Source: Gallionellales bacterium 39-52-133 (lineage in GTDB: Bacteria > Pseudomonadota > Gammaproteobacteria > Burkholderiales > Gallionellaceae). From it: DNA of 64,000 nt. The notes under the pieces are model-generated. The model did no database searches, was not told the origin of the DNA, and worked only from the letters and a program-made list of their open reading frames with translations. The first letter of the stretch is position 1. Every line of letters begins with the position of its first letter. Both the position numbers and the translations under genes were made by a program. Of this stretch, positions 54,742 to 63,338 are shown piece after piece. The stretch spans positions 372,001-436,000 of the forward strand of contig NCJL01000008.1 in NCBI GenBank assembly GCA_002278935.1, written 5' to 3'.

Positions 54742-57700
54742 TCAACCGCACGCGCCTATCGCGCCGCAGGAAGTGCAGAAATCACAGCCGTCCTTTTTGA
54801 TCACGGTGCGGTTGCCGCACTCCTCGCATTTTTTGCCGGCCATGAGCTGCACATCGCTTTGCCTGCGTAGCAGCGCCTTGGGACGTTTGCCCTGCGGGGT
54901 GGAAAGGATGCCGCTTTCAGTGATGGGGAAGCCTTCTTCGGTGAGCAGGCCCAGCATCGCGTAGCGGTGTATTACCAGCCTGGCGACATAGGCCACGGTG
55001 GAGGGCCAGGTCTGTGATTTTTCGCTGCCGGGTACGCGCGCCATGAAGTCGCCCAGCGGTTCGGCAAAATTCAGCAGCTTGCGCAGCTTCATGCCTATCC
55101 AGGCCGGATCGATCACGCGCATGTCGAGGCTGAGCAGTTTGCACAGGCCGTCCAGCGCGCGCGGATATTCGCCCGACAGCCAGATGGAGTATGGTCGACG
55201 CTGGCCGTCGGGCAGCACCAGCTCTTTCAAGCCCAATACGAAGTCATCGCCTGCTGCGGCATTCAGCACATCCACGGTCCAGCTCATGGTGCCGTCGGGG
55301 CTGGCCTTGGGTTCCTTGCGCGAGAACATCGCATCCACCACCGGCGTGGCTTCGCCTTCCTGCATGCTCAGCGCATCGAGCTGCTCGCAGCGGTAGCGCA
55401 CGATTTTTGCAAAACCCGACACCAGGCTGGGCATGCGCTGTTTGTCGCCGCTGGGGGGAAAGGCCATCATGAAGGCGTCGTCGCCTGCGGTTTTTTCCAG
55501 CACCGCGAGTTTCATATTGAGCCAGCCTCTGTCTTCCGCGCGCATGTCCATCGACAATGTCTTGGCCACCGCACCGAGGCCGCGCGGCTGCTCGGCACCG
55601 TTGACCCATACTTCAAACGGCTTTGCCACGCCATTCTGGATATGGCTGATAAACACCGCGAAACCGCCGTGCTGGTGCTCGATCATATACACCCAGCCAT
55701 CGCTGCCCAGCGGCTGCTCGGGTCGCCCCGGCCAGCGCAGGCTGGCGAGCGCGGGAGTGGGCACCATGTCGAGCACCACGCGCCGGTCCAGATCATTCTG
55801 GTCCAGGTCTTGCGGCGCTTCCTTGCTGGATACGACGGGTGCCACTTCCAGCACCGCGCCCAGCACGCTGTTGGGGCGGTAGGTGGTGATGCCTTTGAGG
55901 CCGTGTTTCCACGCCTCCATATACAGGTTTTCAAACGCCTCGAAGGGATAGTCGGCGGGCACGTTCACGGTTTTGCTGATCGCGGTGTCGACAAACGGCT
56001 GCACCGCGGCCGACATCGCCATATGATCGGTGGCCGACATTTCCAGCGCGGTGACAAAATAATCCGGCAGCTTGTTTACATCACCGCCCAGGTGGCGGTA
56101 CTGGCGCCACGCGTGGTCTTCCACCTGGATAGCTTTTTTGCTGCCATCCGGCATGCGCTTGTTGCGGTTGTAAAACCACGAGAACGGCGGCTCGATGCCG
56201 TTGCTGGCATTGTCGGCAAAGGCGAGACTGATGGTGCCGGTGGGCGCAATCGACAGCAGGTGGCTGTTGCGCAGGCCATGCTGTTTGATGCGCTGTTTTA
56301 TTTTTTCCGGCAGGCGCGAGGCAAAGCTCGGTGCGCTCAAATATTTATCGACATCGAGCAGCGGGAACGCGCCTTTTTCAATACCCAGATCGATCGACGC
56401 GTTATACGCTGCATCGCGCATCGCCTCGGCAATTTTTGCCGCCATCTTGCGTCCCGCATCGCTGTCGTATTTCAGGCACAGCATGATCAGCGCATCGCCC
56501 AGCCCGGTAAAGCCGATGCCGATGCGGCGCTTGGCCTGTGCCTCGGCCTGCTGCTCGGGCAGCGGCCACACGGTAACGTCGAGCACGTTGTCGAGCATGC
56601 GCGTGGCCAGCGCGGTCACTTTGCCGAAGCTGATAAAATCGAATTCCGCTTCCTTGCTGAAAGGATTGATGACGAAGCTGTTGAGGTTGATGCTGCCGAG
56701 GTCGCAGCAACCGTAGCTGGGCAGGGGTTGCTCACCACAATTGTGCACATACAAACCGTTGGCATCGAAGGCGTTGATGCCGGGCACCTGCACATCGAAC
56801 ACCGCTTCTATACCCTCTTGCGTGATGCTTTCCACTTCCACCACAAAACGTTCGCGGTTGGGCAAACGGCGATAGTTGGCTATCAGTGCTGTAAGTTTCA
56901 CCTGTTTTTCGCTGTCGGCAAAACCGACCAGGTCGGCATAGCGCACCAGATTGTCACTGGCGATCACCAGCTCGTGTTGCGCCTTGACCAGATAATCTTT
57001 GAGCCCGCCCTTGCCGTCCGGCATGGCTTTCATCTGCTCGTCGCGGCGGTTCAGATACAGTGTGGAAATAATACCCATGCGCGCCAGCATGCGTTGCACG
57101 GCTTGCAGCGATGCAACATTGGATTGCGCCAGACGCACGCTGACGCCCTTTTCCTGCGAGCCTTGAATGGAACCATCCGCATCGAAAAAGCCGCGCAGGA
57201 AGCCGCGATAAAATTCATACGATGCCTGCTCGATATCCGCAGTAATTTCTTTTGTGTCCTGCATGCCGAACTGCTCGGCCAGTCTGCGCAGGCTGGCAGA
57301 TTTGTAACGGTATTCGCCGCGGCCTTCAATAACGTGCCAGCCATTGTGATCGGCTCGGTTGGTCAGGCAACTGGCTGCATTCGAGACTGCGTCACGTATG
57401 GAGGCACTGCCCGCATGTTCCCATACCGACAGGATTGCAGTTTCTTCTTTAAGCAGACCATCCCCGACCAGCAATCCCAGCAGATACCCCTGCCCGGTGG
57501 TGCCACAGCCCGCCCAGCCGGAAAGCTCGCGGTGGTTGTTCAATACCAGCGAGTCCCCTGCCTTCAACTCACCCGCTTTTATCCATGTTGTTTCGCGTGC
57601 ATAGCGGCTGACGTCGGCCTTGAGCACCAGATGATCAGCAGTCAGGCGAACTGCATAACCCTCTTTGCTGCGCACCCGGAGCACCGGCTTGTCGCCAGTC

Positions 57701-58698
57701 TTGAAAAAACCGGCTGGCGCGGCGCAATGCACTTGCCCGTCCACCACCACCGAGAATTGCTTGCCCATCAGCTCGACAACCTGGCGCGCGCCATCCGTGG
57801 TCATCACCCAGGTGTCGGCTGTCACGCAGGGATTGGTCGCCTCGATTTTTTCAATATAGGCAAGGTTGTTGTCGCGGTTGATTTTGTCGATAAACAGCAC
57901 GCCCGGCTCGGCGTGATCGTAGGTGGCCTGCATGATCTGTTTCCACAGGTCTGTGGCCTTGATCTTGCGATACACCCACTTGCCGTCGCCGCGCAGGTAA
58001 GCGCCGGCATCCAGCACGGTTTGCGAGGGCATGGCTTTATGCACCAGCTCCCACTCCGCATCGGCTTCCACCGCTTTCATAAACTCGTCGCTGATACCGA
58101 CCGAGAGGTTGAAGTTGCGCAGGTCACCCGTATCCTTGGCATGGATAAAAGTTTCAATATCGGGATGGTCGCAGCGCAGCACGCCCATCTGCGCGCCGCG
58201 CCGTGCACCGGCGGATTCCACCGTTTCACACGAGCGGTCAAACACGCGCATGTAGGACACCGGCCCGCTGGCGCGGCTATTGGTGCCTTTTACCAGCGCA
58301 TCCTTGGGGCGAATATCGGAAAAATCGTAGCCCACGCCACCGCCGCGGCGCATGGTTTCGGCGGCCTGCTGCAGTGCGTCATAGATACCCGGCTTGCCGT
58401 CGCTGATGCCGCTGATGGCATCGCCCACCGGCTGCACAAAGCAATTGATCAGCGTGGCCTGCAGGGTTGTACCGGCGGCCGAGTTGATACGCCCGCCGGG
58501 AATAAAACCGTGTTCCAGCGCCCACAAAAACTGCTCTTCCCATACGGCGGGTTCTTTTTCCACCGCCGCCAGACCCCGCGCCACACGCTTGCGCACGTCG
58601 TACGCCGTTGTTTCACCGGCTTTGCAATATTTCTCCTGCAAAACCTCAGGGGTAATTTCCTGTTCAATCAAGGGAGTAAGTATTTTTTTTGGTTTCAT
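54742..58698 (-). CDS. nrdJ: Adenosylcobalamin-dependent ribonucleotide reductase NrdJ with intein
   Basis: 1318 codons; about 955 after splicing. Class II reductase making deoxyribonucleotides with B12 and no oxygen. The N-terminal part has [32 protein letters not shown] and [17 protein letters not shown]. At residue 290/291 the host sequence EATNP is interrupted by a 363-residue intein and resumes as [16 protein letters not shown]. The first C after the intein is the radical cysteine of the NPCGE motif. [38 protein letters not shown] and the C-terminal zinc-type CEECGNR...CDFCTSCG are intact. Between them two duplicated ~100-residue modules (near 1000 and 1180) resemble TSCPD domains. No B12 riboswitch is seen upstream. 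Confidence 0.95.
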   Translation of the reverse strand: MKPKKILTPLIEQEITPEVLQEKYCKAGETTAYDVRKRVARGLAAVEKEPAVWEEQFLWALEHGFIPGGRINSAAGTTLQATLINCFVQPVGDAISGISDGKPGIYDALQQAAETMRRGGGVGYDFSDIRPKDALVKGTNSRASGPVSYMRVFDRSCETVESAGARRGAQMGVLRCDHPDIETFIHAKDTGDLRNFNLSVGISDEFMKAVEADAEWELVHKAMPSQTVLDAGAYLRGDGKWVYRKIKATDLWKQIMQATYDHAEPGVLFIDKINRDNNLAYIEKIEATNPCVTADTWVMTTDGARQVVELMGKQFSVVVDGQVHCAAPAGFFKTGDKPVLRVRSKEGYAVRLTADHLVLKADVSRYARETTWIKAGELKAGDSLVLNNHRELSGWAGCGTTGQGYLLGLLVGDGLLKEETAILSVWEHAGSASIRDAVSNAASCLTNRADHNGWHVIEGRGEYRYKSASLRRLAEQFGMQDTKEITADIEQASYEFYRGFLRGFFDADGSIQGSQEKGVSVRLAQSNVASLQAVQRMLARMGIISTLYLNRRDEQMKAMPDGKGGLKDYLVKAQHELVIASDNLVRYADLVGFADSEKQVKLTALIANYRRLPNRERFVVEVESITQEGIEAVFDVQVPGINAFDANGLYVHNCGEQPLPSYGCCDLGSINLNSFVINPFSKEAEFDFISFGKVTALATRMLDNVLDVTVWPLPEQQAEAQAKRRIGIGFTGLGDALIMLCLKYDSDAGRKMAAKIAEAMRDAAYNASIDLGIEKGAFPLLDVDKYLSAPSFASRLPEKIKQRIKQHGLRNSHLLSIAPTGTISLAFADNASNGIEPPFSWFYNRNKRMPDGSKKAIQVEDHAWRQYRHLGGDVNKLPDYFVTALEMSATDHMAMSAAVQPFVDTAISKTVNVPADYPFEAFENLYMEAWKHGLKGITTYRPNSVLGAVLEVAPVVSSKEAPQDLDQNDLDRRVVLDMVPTPALASLRWPGRPEQPLGSDGWVYMIEHQHGGFAVFISHIQNGVAKPFEVWVNGAEQPRGLGAVAKTLSMDMRAEDRGWLNMKLAVLEKTAGDDAFMMAFPPSGDKQRMPSLVSGFAKIVRYRCEQLDALSMQEGEATPVVDAMFSRKEPKASPDGTMSWTVDVLNAAAGDDFVLGLKELVLPDGQRRPYSIWLSGEYPRALDGLCKLLSLDMRVIDPAWIGMKLRKLLNFAEPLGDFMARVPGSEKSQTWPSTVAYVARLVIHRYAMLGLLTEEGFPITESGILSTPQGKRPKALLRRQSDVQLMAGKKCEECGNRTVIKKDGCDFCTSCGAIGACG
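56740..57828 (-). mobile_element. Intein with LAGLIDADG homing endonuclease in nrdJ
   Basis: 363 residues (291-653 of the precursor). It begins with Cys1 ([10 protein letters not shown]) and ends VHN before Cys+1, all standard splicing residues. Block B is [10 protein letters not shown] with TxxH (His 66). Two endonuclease motifs are present: [10 protein letters not shown] near 115-124 and [10 protein letters not shown] near 211-220, each with its Asp, so the endonuclease could be active. Block F is [20 protein letters not shown]. The DNA runs from 57828 (C codon TGC) to 56740 (Asn codon AAT). The host codon +1 TGT is at 56739-56737. Confidence 0.95.
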
Positions 58699-58763
58699 GA
58701 TTGCACGTCGCGTGTGTTTGGATGAAAAGAGTTTGAGTTTGATTATCCCCCCAATCGCGGGAA

Positions 58764-58788
58764 TAAAAAAAGCCCAATATTTTGGGCC
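58764..58788 (-). terminator. Rho-independent terminator downstream of pgeF
   Basis: On the minus strand GCCCAA and TTGGGC (58787-58782 with 58777-58772) form a stem and are followed by seven T residues. It ends the pgeF transcript 54 bases after its stop and separates it from nrdJ. Confidence 0.8.
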
Positions 58789-58841
58789 TGGCTCGGATAA
58801 GTTATTTATCCAGAAAATTCAACCGGATGGAAAAATACTGC

Positions 58842-59576
58842 TCAGCTTAGCCAGATAAAAGTCCCCATTCTTCCCGTTACTCCGTCACGACGATAGGAGT
58901 AAAAACGCTCCGCATCACGATAGGTGCACAGATCGCCGCCGTAGATGCGCTGAATGCCCAGCGCATGCAAACGCAAACGTGCAAGCTGATAGATATCGGC
59001 CATCCACTTGCCTTCTGCCGCCGCGACAAAAGCCCCGGCAGCTTCCGGCTGGCGCGCCACAAAGGCTGCGCGCACTTCGTCGCCCACTTCAAATTTTTCC
59101 GGCCCGATGGCGGGGCCTAGCCAGGCCATCAGCGTGGAGGCCGGCACCTGCATCGCGCTGACGGTGGCTTCAATCACGCCATCGCACAAACCGCGCCAGC
59201 CCGCATGCGCGGCCCCCACCACAGAGCCTTTATCATCGCACAGCAAAACCGGCAGGCAATCGGCAGTCATCACCACGCACACCGCGCCGGGGTGAGTCGA
59301 CACGCTGGCATCGGCCTGCGGCAAGCAGCCCGCATGTCCGGCATCGGCCACCGCCACGCCATGCACCTGATTAAGCCACACCGGCTCGCTGGGACACAGG
59401 GTGTTGAGCAGCATGCGGTTGCGTGACACGGCCAGCGGATTGTCGCCGACATGGCTGCCGAGATTGAAGCTGGCGTAGGGGGCAACACTGCTGCCGCCCA
59501 TGCGCGTGGTTTGCAGGGCTTTTATATTCGCCGGGGCGGGCCAATCGGGCGTGAGGCAATGCTGCACTATGCTCAT
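58842..59576 (-). CDS. pgeF: Peptidoglycan editing factor PgeF (YfiH, laccase-domain)
   Basis: 244 residues. PgeF removes L-Ser wrongly added to UDP-MurNAc in place of L-Ala; related proteins have copper-oxidase or purine-nucleoside activity. Motifs: NLGSHVGDNPLAVSRNR, VWLNQVHGVAVADAGH, CVVMTADCLPVLLCD with the metal-binding Cys, GAAHAGWRGLCDGVI and the CTYRDAERFYSYRRDG end. All conserved His/Cys are present. The AT-rich motif copy 6 touches the ATG directly. It follows rluD after a palindromic repeat. Confidence 0.94.
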   Translation of the reverse strand: MSIVQHCLTPDWPAPANIKALQTTRMGGSSVAPYASFNLGSHVGDNPLAVSRNRMLLNTLCPSEPVWLNQVHGVAVADAGHAGCLPQADASVSTHPGAVCVVMTADCLPVLLCDDKGSVVGAAHAGWRGLCDGVIEATVSAMQVPASTLMAWLGPAIGPEKFEVGDEVRAAFVARQPEAAGAFVAAAEGKWMADIYQLARLRLHALGIQRIYGGDLCTYRDAERFYSYRRDGVTGRMGTFIWLS

Positions 59577-59608
59577 ATTGTAACTATTTGATTATATTGA
59601 ATATTTTA
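59577..59608 (-). repeat. AT-rich dispersed motif, copy 6, at pgeF start
   Basis: On the minus strand AATATTCAATATAATCAAAT and AGTTACAAT run directly into the pgeF ATG. No Shine-Dalgarno sequence is visible between motif and start. Confidence 0.55.
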
Positions 59609-59614
59609 TCGAAT

Positions 59615-59679
59615 GGGAGCGCCGACGTCCTCGTCGGCAAGCCTGTTGAAAATTAGCCGACGGGGACGTCGGCGCTCCC
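59615..59679. repeat. GC-rich palindromic repeat family B, copy 1
   Basis: GGGAGCGCCGACGTCCTCGT (59615-59634) and its near-complement at 59656-59679; 24-base arms with one mismatch and a 17-base centre. The same sequence is at 63268-63331. Confidence 0.85.
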
Positions 59680-59688
59680 GCAAACCAG

Positions 59689-60693
59689 TTAAATCGCTCT
59701 GATGTCGCTCAACAGTTTTTGCATATCTGCCGGCATATCCACTTGCCATTCCATCCACTCGCCGGTTTCCGGATGTTCCAGCCCCAGACGTTCGGCATGC
59801 AAGGCCTGCCGTGGAAAAGCGCCAAGGGTGTCGCGCATTTGCGGCGGGCATTTCTGTGCGCCCTTGATGTAGATGTGGTCGCCCACCAGCGGGTGGCGAA
59901 TGGAGGCCATGTGCACACGGATTTGATGGGTGCGTCCGGTTTCCAGTTTGCAGCGCAGCAGGGTGCAGCCGGGGAAAGATTCGACAATGGCGTAATGGGT
60001 AACAGCGGGCTTGCCGCCCTCCACCACCGCCATTTTGGTGCGCTGCGAGGGATGGCGGTCGATCGGCGCATCGACTCTGCCGGCCCGCACCACTTCGCCG
60101 TGCACCAGTGCCAGATATTCGCGGCTGACGGTGCGCGCCTGCAACTGGCGCACCAGGTCGGTTTGCGCAATGATAGTTTTGGCCACCACCAGCAGTCCGC
60201 TGGTGTCTTTGTCCAGCCGGTGCACAATGCCGGCGCGCGGCACTTCGGCCAGATGCGGCGCGTGGTGCAGCAGCGCATTGAGCAGAGTGCCTTCCCAGTT
60301 GCCGCTGCCAGGGTGCACCACCAGGCCTACCGGTTTGTTGATAATGAGGATGCTGTCATCTTCATACACAATATCCAGCGGTATATCTTCGGCCAGATAG
60401 GGTTGATCGGCCGGATCGCTTTGCGGCACCAGCACGATGGCTTCGCCACCCCACACTTTCTGCTTGATGGTGGCGGGGGCGCCGTTGAGCGTGACTTGCC
60501 CCTGCGTGACCCACTCCTGCAAACGGCTGCGCGAATACTCCGGCAGCAGTCTGGCCAAAGCCTGATCGAGGCGCATGCCGCCGTATTCAAGGGGAACCTT
60601 AAAGGTCAGAGGTGTAAGGGAGCCGGTGTTAAGGAGTTCGGGGTTTGCGGTATAATCGCGCAATATATTTTCGGTTTCTGTCATGCGCGCCAT
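59689..60693 (-). CDS. rluD: 23S rRNA pseudouridine synthase RluD
   Basis: 334 residues; makes pseudouridines in helix 69 of 23S rRNA. S4 domain (about 35-95: MRLDQALARLLPEYSRSRLQ) and catalytic domain with HRLDKDTSGLLVVAKT, where the Asp is the nucleophile, and the LETGRTHQIRVHM end motif. I place the start at ATG 60693, which follows AAGAGA; ATG 60684 is also possible and the frame is open to 60753. The start region overlaps that of divergent bamD by 11 bases. Confidence 0.93.
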   Translation of the reverse strand: MARMTETENILRDYTANPELLNTGSLTPLTFKVPLEYGGMRLDQALARLLPEYSRSRLQEWVTQGQVTLNGAPATIKQKVWGGEAIVLVPQSDPADQPYLAEDIPLDIVYEDDSILIINKPVGLVVHPGSGNWEGTLLNALLHHAPHLAEVPRAGIVHRLDKDTSGLLVVAKTIIAQTDLVRQLQARTVSREYLALVHGEVVRAGRVDAPIDRHPSQRTKMAVVEGGKPAVTHYAIVESFPGCTLLRCKLETGRTHQIRVHMASIRHPLVGDHIYIKGAQKCPPQMRDTLGAFPRQALHAERLGLEHPETGEWMEWQVDMPADMQKLLSDIRAI

Positions 60694-61477
60694 TTTATCT
60701 CTTTTAGTACTGTCCACGTTAATCTCTTTGAGCGCCTGCAGCTCAACTCCCAAGCAGGACTTGCGGCCGGCAAGCGAGCTTTATGAAGAAGCGCAGTTTG
60801 AAATGGAGGAGATTAATTACGAAAAAGCCGTCAAGCTGCTGGAGACACTGCAGTCGCGCTACCCTTACGGCCGCTATGCGCAGCAGGCCCTGATGGAAAT
60901 AGCCTATGCCAACTACAAGCTGAACGAACCCGATGCGGCGCTCGCCGCAGCAGACCGCTTCATCAAACAATTCCCCAATAGCCCCGGTCTGGATTACATC
61001 TATTACCTGAAGGGCATGGTCAATTTCAATGACAATGCCGGCTTCTTCAGCAAACTGTCGCGCCAGGATCCCGCCGAGCGCGACCCGCAGACGCTGCGCG
61101 ATTCCTTTGATTCCTTCAAAGAGCTGATCATCCGCTTCCCGGATAGCCGTTACACGGAAGATGCAAGACTGCGCATGCAGTTTCTGATCAACACCCTGTC
61201 GCGCTCGGACATCAGCATTGCCAGCTACTACCTGCGGCGCGGTGCCTATATCGCCGCCATTAACCGCGCAAACAATGTACTCAAAGAATTTCCGGAAACC
61301 AGACAGACGCGCGATGCCTTGCTCATCATGGTGATGGCCTACGATCGCCTGGGGCAGCATGATTTGCGTGATGATACGCAACGCGTGCTCGACCTGAATA
61401 TCGCCAAAGACGGCATCAAGCCCGGCATCACGCCCGATCTGAAGCAGACCGGCAGCTGGTGGCAATTTTGGCTGTAA
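60683..61477 (+). CDS. bamD: Outer-membrane assembly lipoprotein BamD
   Basis: 264 residues, part of the BAM complex that folds outer-membrane proteins. Lipoprotein signal LLVLSTLISLSACSS with lipobox LSAC (Cys19), then TPR-like repeats: LYEEAQFEMEEINYEKAVKLLETLQ, RYPYGRYAQQALMEIAYANYKL and the DSRYTEDARLRMQFL helix pair. Ends WWQFWL. No strong ribosome binding site before ATG 60683; the start overlaps that of rluD on the other strand, so its promoter must lie inside rluD. Confidence 0.95.
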   Translation: MRAILSLLVLSTLISLSACSSTPKQDLRPASELYEEAQFEMEEINYEKAVKLLETLQSRYPYGRYAQQALMEIAYANYKLNEPDAALAAADRFIKQFPNSPGLDYIYYLKGMVNFNDNAGFFSKLSRQDPAERDPQTLRDSFDSFKELIIRFPDSRYTEDARLRMQFLINTLSRSDISIASYYLRRGAYIAAINRANNVLKEFPETRQTRDALLIMVMAYDRLGQHDLRDDTQRVLDLNIAKDGIKPGITPDLKQTGSWWQFWL

Positions 61478-61496
61478 CACCGCATCGGGAGGCCGC

Positions 61497-62051
61497 ATGA
61501 AATTCTGCCCTGACTGTGGCGCACCCGTCGAGCTGCGCATGCCGCCCGATGACAACCGCGAACGCCATATCTGCACGGTTTGCACCACCATTCATTATCA
61601 GAATCCAAAAATGATCGTCGGCGCCATTCCCGAATGGGAAGATGGCAGGATACTCTTGTGCCGCCGCGCGATCGAGCCGCGCCACGGCTTGTGGACCCTG
61701 CCTGCCGGCTTTATGGAAAACGGCGAAACCACACCCGAGGCCGCCGCGCGCGAAACCCTGGAAGAGGCCAACGCGCAGGTGCAGATCGGCGATCTCTATT
61801 CAATGTACAACATTCCCTACATCAACCAGGTATACCTGCTGTTTCGCGCGCGCCTGCTGAATCTGGATTTTTCACCCGGCGTGGAAAGCCTGGAAGTCGC
61901 GTTGTTCACGGAAGCTGAAATCCCGTGGGACGAGCTGGCCTTCCGCGCGGTAAGCCTGACCCTGCAAGATTATTATGCCGACCGCAAAGCCGGCGGCTAC
62001 AAATTCCACCTGGGTGATTTAACTCCGCCATTGCGCAACCCGCCAACTTAA
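61497..62051 (+). CDS. Nudix hydrolase with N-terminal zinc ribbon
   Basis: 184 residues. Zinc ribbon CPDCG and CTVC near the start (4-27). The Nudix box reads GFMENGETTPEAAARETLEE followed by ANA, so the terminal Gly of the consensus is replaced by Asn, as in a group of YjhB/NudC-like proteins. Catalytic Glu and Arg remain. It likely hydrolyses a nucleotide diphosphate derivative such as ADP-ribose or NADH; not determined. Starts 20 bases after bamD and forms a run with the SseB-like gene. Confidence 0.9.
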   Translation: MKFCPDCGAPVELRMPPDDNRERHICTVCTTIHYQNPKMIVGAIPEWEDGRILLCRRAIEPRHGLWTLPAGFMENGETTPEAAARETLEEANAQVQIGDLYSMYNIPYINQVYLLFRARLLNLDFSPGVESLEVALFTEAEIPWDELAFRAVSLTLQDYYADRKAGGYKFHLGDLTPPLRNPPT

Positions 62052-62061
62052 GGACAAGAAA

Positions 62062-62487
62062 ATGGAACATGCCGACTTTAAGCCACAAAACGACCTTGAA
62101 AAAACCCTGCTGACTTTGCTCGATGGCAGCATGGAAGGTGAAGATTTTCTGCATTACCTGATGGACGCGCAGGTATACATGCCGATACTGGATGAAACCC
62201 CTGCGATCATGGACTTTCAGCGTTCCACCCAAACCCAGCCATTGCTGGTTGATGATGAGGAACACACCCGGATGCTGATTTTATTTACCAGCACGGAACG
62301 GTCAAAGGACTTTGTAAGCGGCTTTCCCGGCTATGGCGGTGGCCTGCTGATCGAGTTCAGTTGGGTGCTGCGCAAAATGGACAGGGCTTTGGCGATTGCG
62401 TTGAATCCCGGCCTTGAGGCGGGTTTTGACATGGATGCGGAAACCGTTGCAAGCATGATGGCCGAGTTGCCGCCGGAATCGCAATAA
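62062..62487 (+). CDS. SseB-like protein
   Basis: 141 residues. LEKTLLTLLDGSMEGEDFLHYL and the Asp-rich EEHTRMLILFTSTERSKDFV segment match the N-terminal SseB domain (enhanced serine sensitivity). Cytoplasmic, acidic, no cysteine. Role unknown beyond the SseB association. Follows the Nudix gene by 11 bases. Confidence 0.7.
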   Translation: MEHADFKPQNDLEKTLLTLLDGSMEGEDFLHYLMDAQVYMPILDETPAIMDFQRSTQTQPLLVDDEEHTRMLILFTSTERSKDFVSGFPGYGGGLLIEFSWVLRKMDRALAIALNPGLEAGFDMDAETVASMMAELPPESQ

Positions 62488-62628
62488 GCAGCCGCCAGAC
62501 AGGCGACATATACTCGGCCAGCCCGGATGTAAATATAAATTAAGCCGGGTTATACTTTGTCGCGCAATCTGTCAAAAAATTGTTGAAATTCAGGTGCTGT
62601 TGACCAGCCAAAATTGAAAGCATTGAAC

Positions 62629-62838
62629 ATGCCGAACACGAAAAAAGAACCCTCCAGACTGGAACTGGTCAAGGCAGGAAAACTGGAAGAACGTCGCGCT
62701 TCCCGGCCCGCCATTATTATTGCCAAAGAAGAACCTGACATATCCGAGGCTGATGAGGGCTTCAAGCTGACGCCTGAAATGATGGCAATTGCGCTGATGG
62801 TGGTGATGCTGCTGATTCTGTCTGTTGTTGGCTTCTAG
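62629..62838 (+). CDS. Small tail-anchored membrane protein (69 aa)
   Basis: A charged cytoplasmic part (PNTKKEPSRLELVKAGKLEE, then RRASRPAIIIAKEE) leads to one C-terminal helix (MMAIALMVVMLLILSVVGF). This is a tail-anchored layout. ATG 62629 is chosen; TTG 62614 is possible and neither has a strong ribosome binding site. I recognise no family. Confidence 0.6.
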   Translation: MPNTKKEPSRLELVKAGKLEERRASRPAIIIAKEEPDISEADEGFKLTPEMMAIALMVVMLLILSVVGF

Positions 62839-62868
62839 CCAACGATTACACCCACCGTATTTTTGTCG

Positions 62869-63186
62869 CTACGGCTGAAGTTCCAGTCCCGCCCCGCAAT
62901 GCCAGCACAGCTGGAAGTTGCGCGGATTTTCCTCCCCGCAGGCACGACAGATTACAACGCCCGCCTCGACGGGTGAATTGTCGTAGTTGCGCGTCACTGT
63001 CTGCGCCCGCTCAACATCACGGTCATTGACTATCCACACTTCGGGATAAGCATGGGTAAAAGGAATCTCGCCCAGGCCGCCCTGGGCATTTTCATTGCGC
63101 AAACGCGCCTCAACTCCCGCATGACCCAGCAAATCCAGCACGAGCTGGGCTTCCATCAGGTTGGCGGCGGAATAGACTTTCTTCAT
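62869..63186 (-). CDS. DUF2007-type protein with zinc ribbon
   Basis: 105 residues. KKVYSAANLMEAQLVLDLLG and EVWIVNDRDVERAQ form the DUF2007 (putative signal-transducing) domain. The C-terminus carries CRACGEEN and CWHCG, a four-cysteine zinc ribbon, near 79-99. Cytoplasmic. Role unknown. Leftward and convergent with the membrane peptide. Confidence 0.85.
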   Translation of the reverse strand: MKKVYSAANLMEAQLVLDLLGHAGVEARLRNENAQGGLGEIPFTHAYPEVWIVNDRDVERAQTVTRNYDNSPVEAGVVICRACGEENPRNFQLCWHCGAGLELQP

Positions 63187-63267
63187 TATTTTTTATCCTG
63201 AAATCGCAGATATTTGCTCACCCTTTCCCAACCCTCCTCCTCCGCTTGCGGGAGAAGGTTGGGGAGC

Positions 63268-63331
63268 GGGAGCGCCGACGTCCTCGTCGGCAATCATGTT
63301 TAAAAGAGCCGACGAGGACGTCGGCGCTCCC
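63268..63331. repeat. GC-rich palindromic repeat family B, copy 2
   Basis: Perfect 24-base inverted arms 63268-63291 and 63308-63331 (GGGAGCGCCGACGTCC... outermost) with a 16-base centre. Almost identical to 59615-59679, 3.6 kb away. It directly precedes the uup stop region. A separate T/G-rich hairpin lies just upstream (63215-63266). Confidence 0.85.
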
Positions 63332-63338
63332 GCAGGGC

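Noticed and set aside
55642..58725. Long rightward open frame of about 1027 codons opposite nrdJ
   Set aside because: It mirrors nrdJ and its intein in the complementary frame, has no ribosome binding site and gives a His/Arg-rich, family-less translation.
58699..58841. Cobalamin riboswitch before nrdJ
   Set aside because: Only about 60 bases separate the start from the pgeF terminator, too little for a B12 riboswitch, and no B12 box was seen.
59719..60786. Rightward open frame opposite rluD
   Set aside because: Shadow of rluD and the start of bamD; no ribosome binding site and no recognisable domain.
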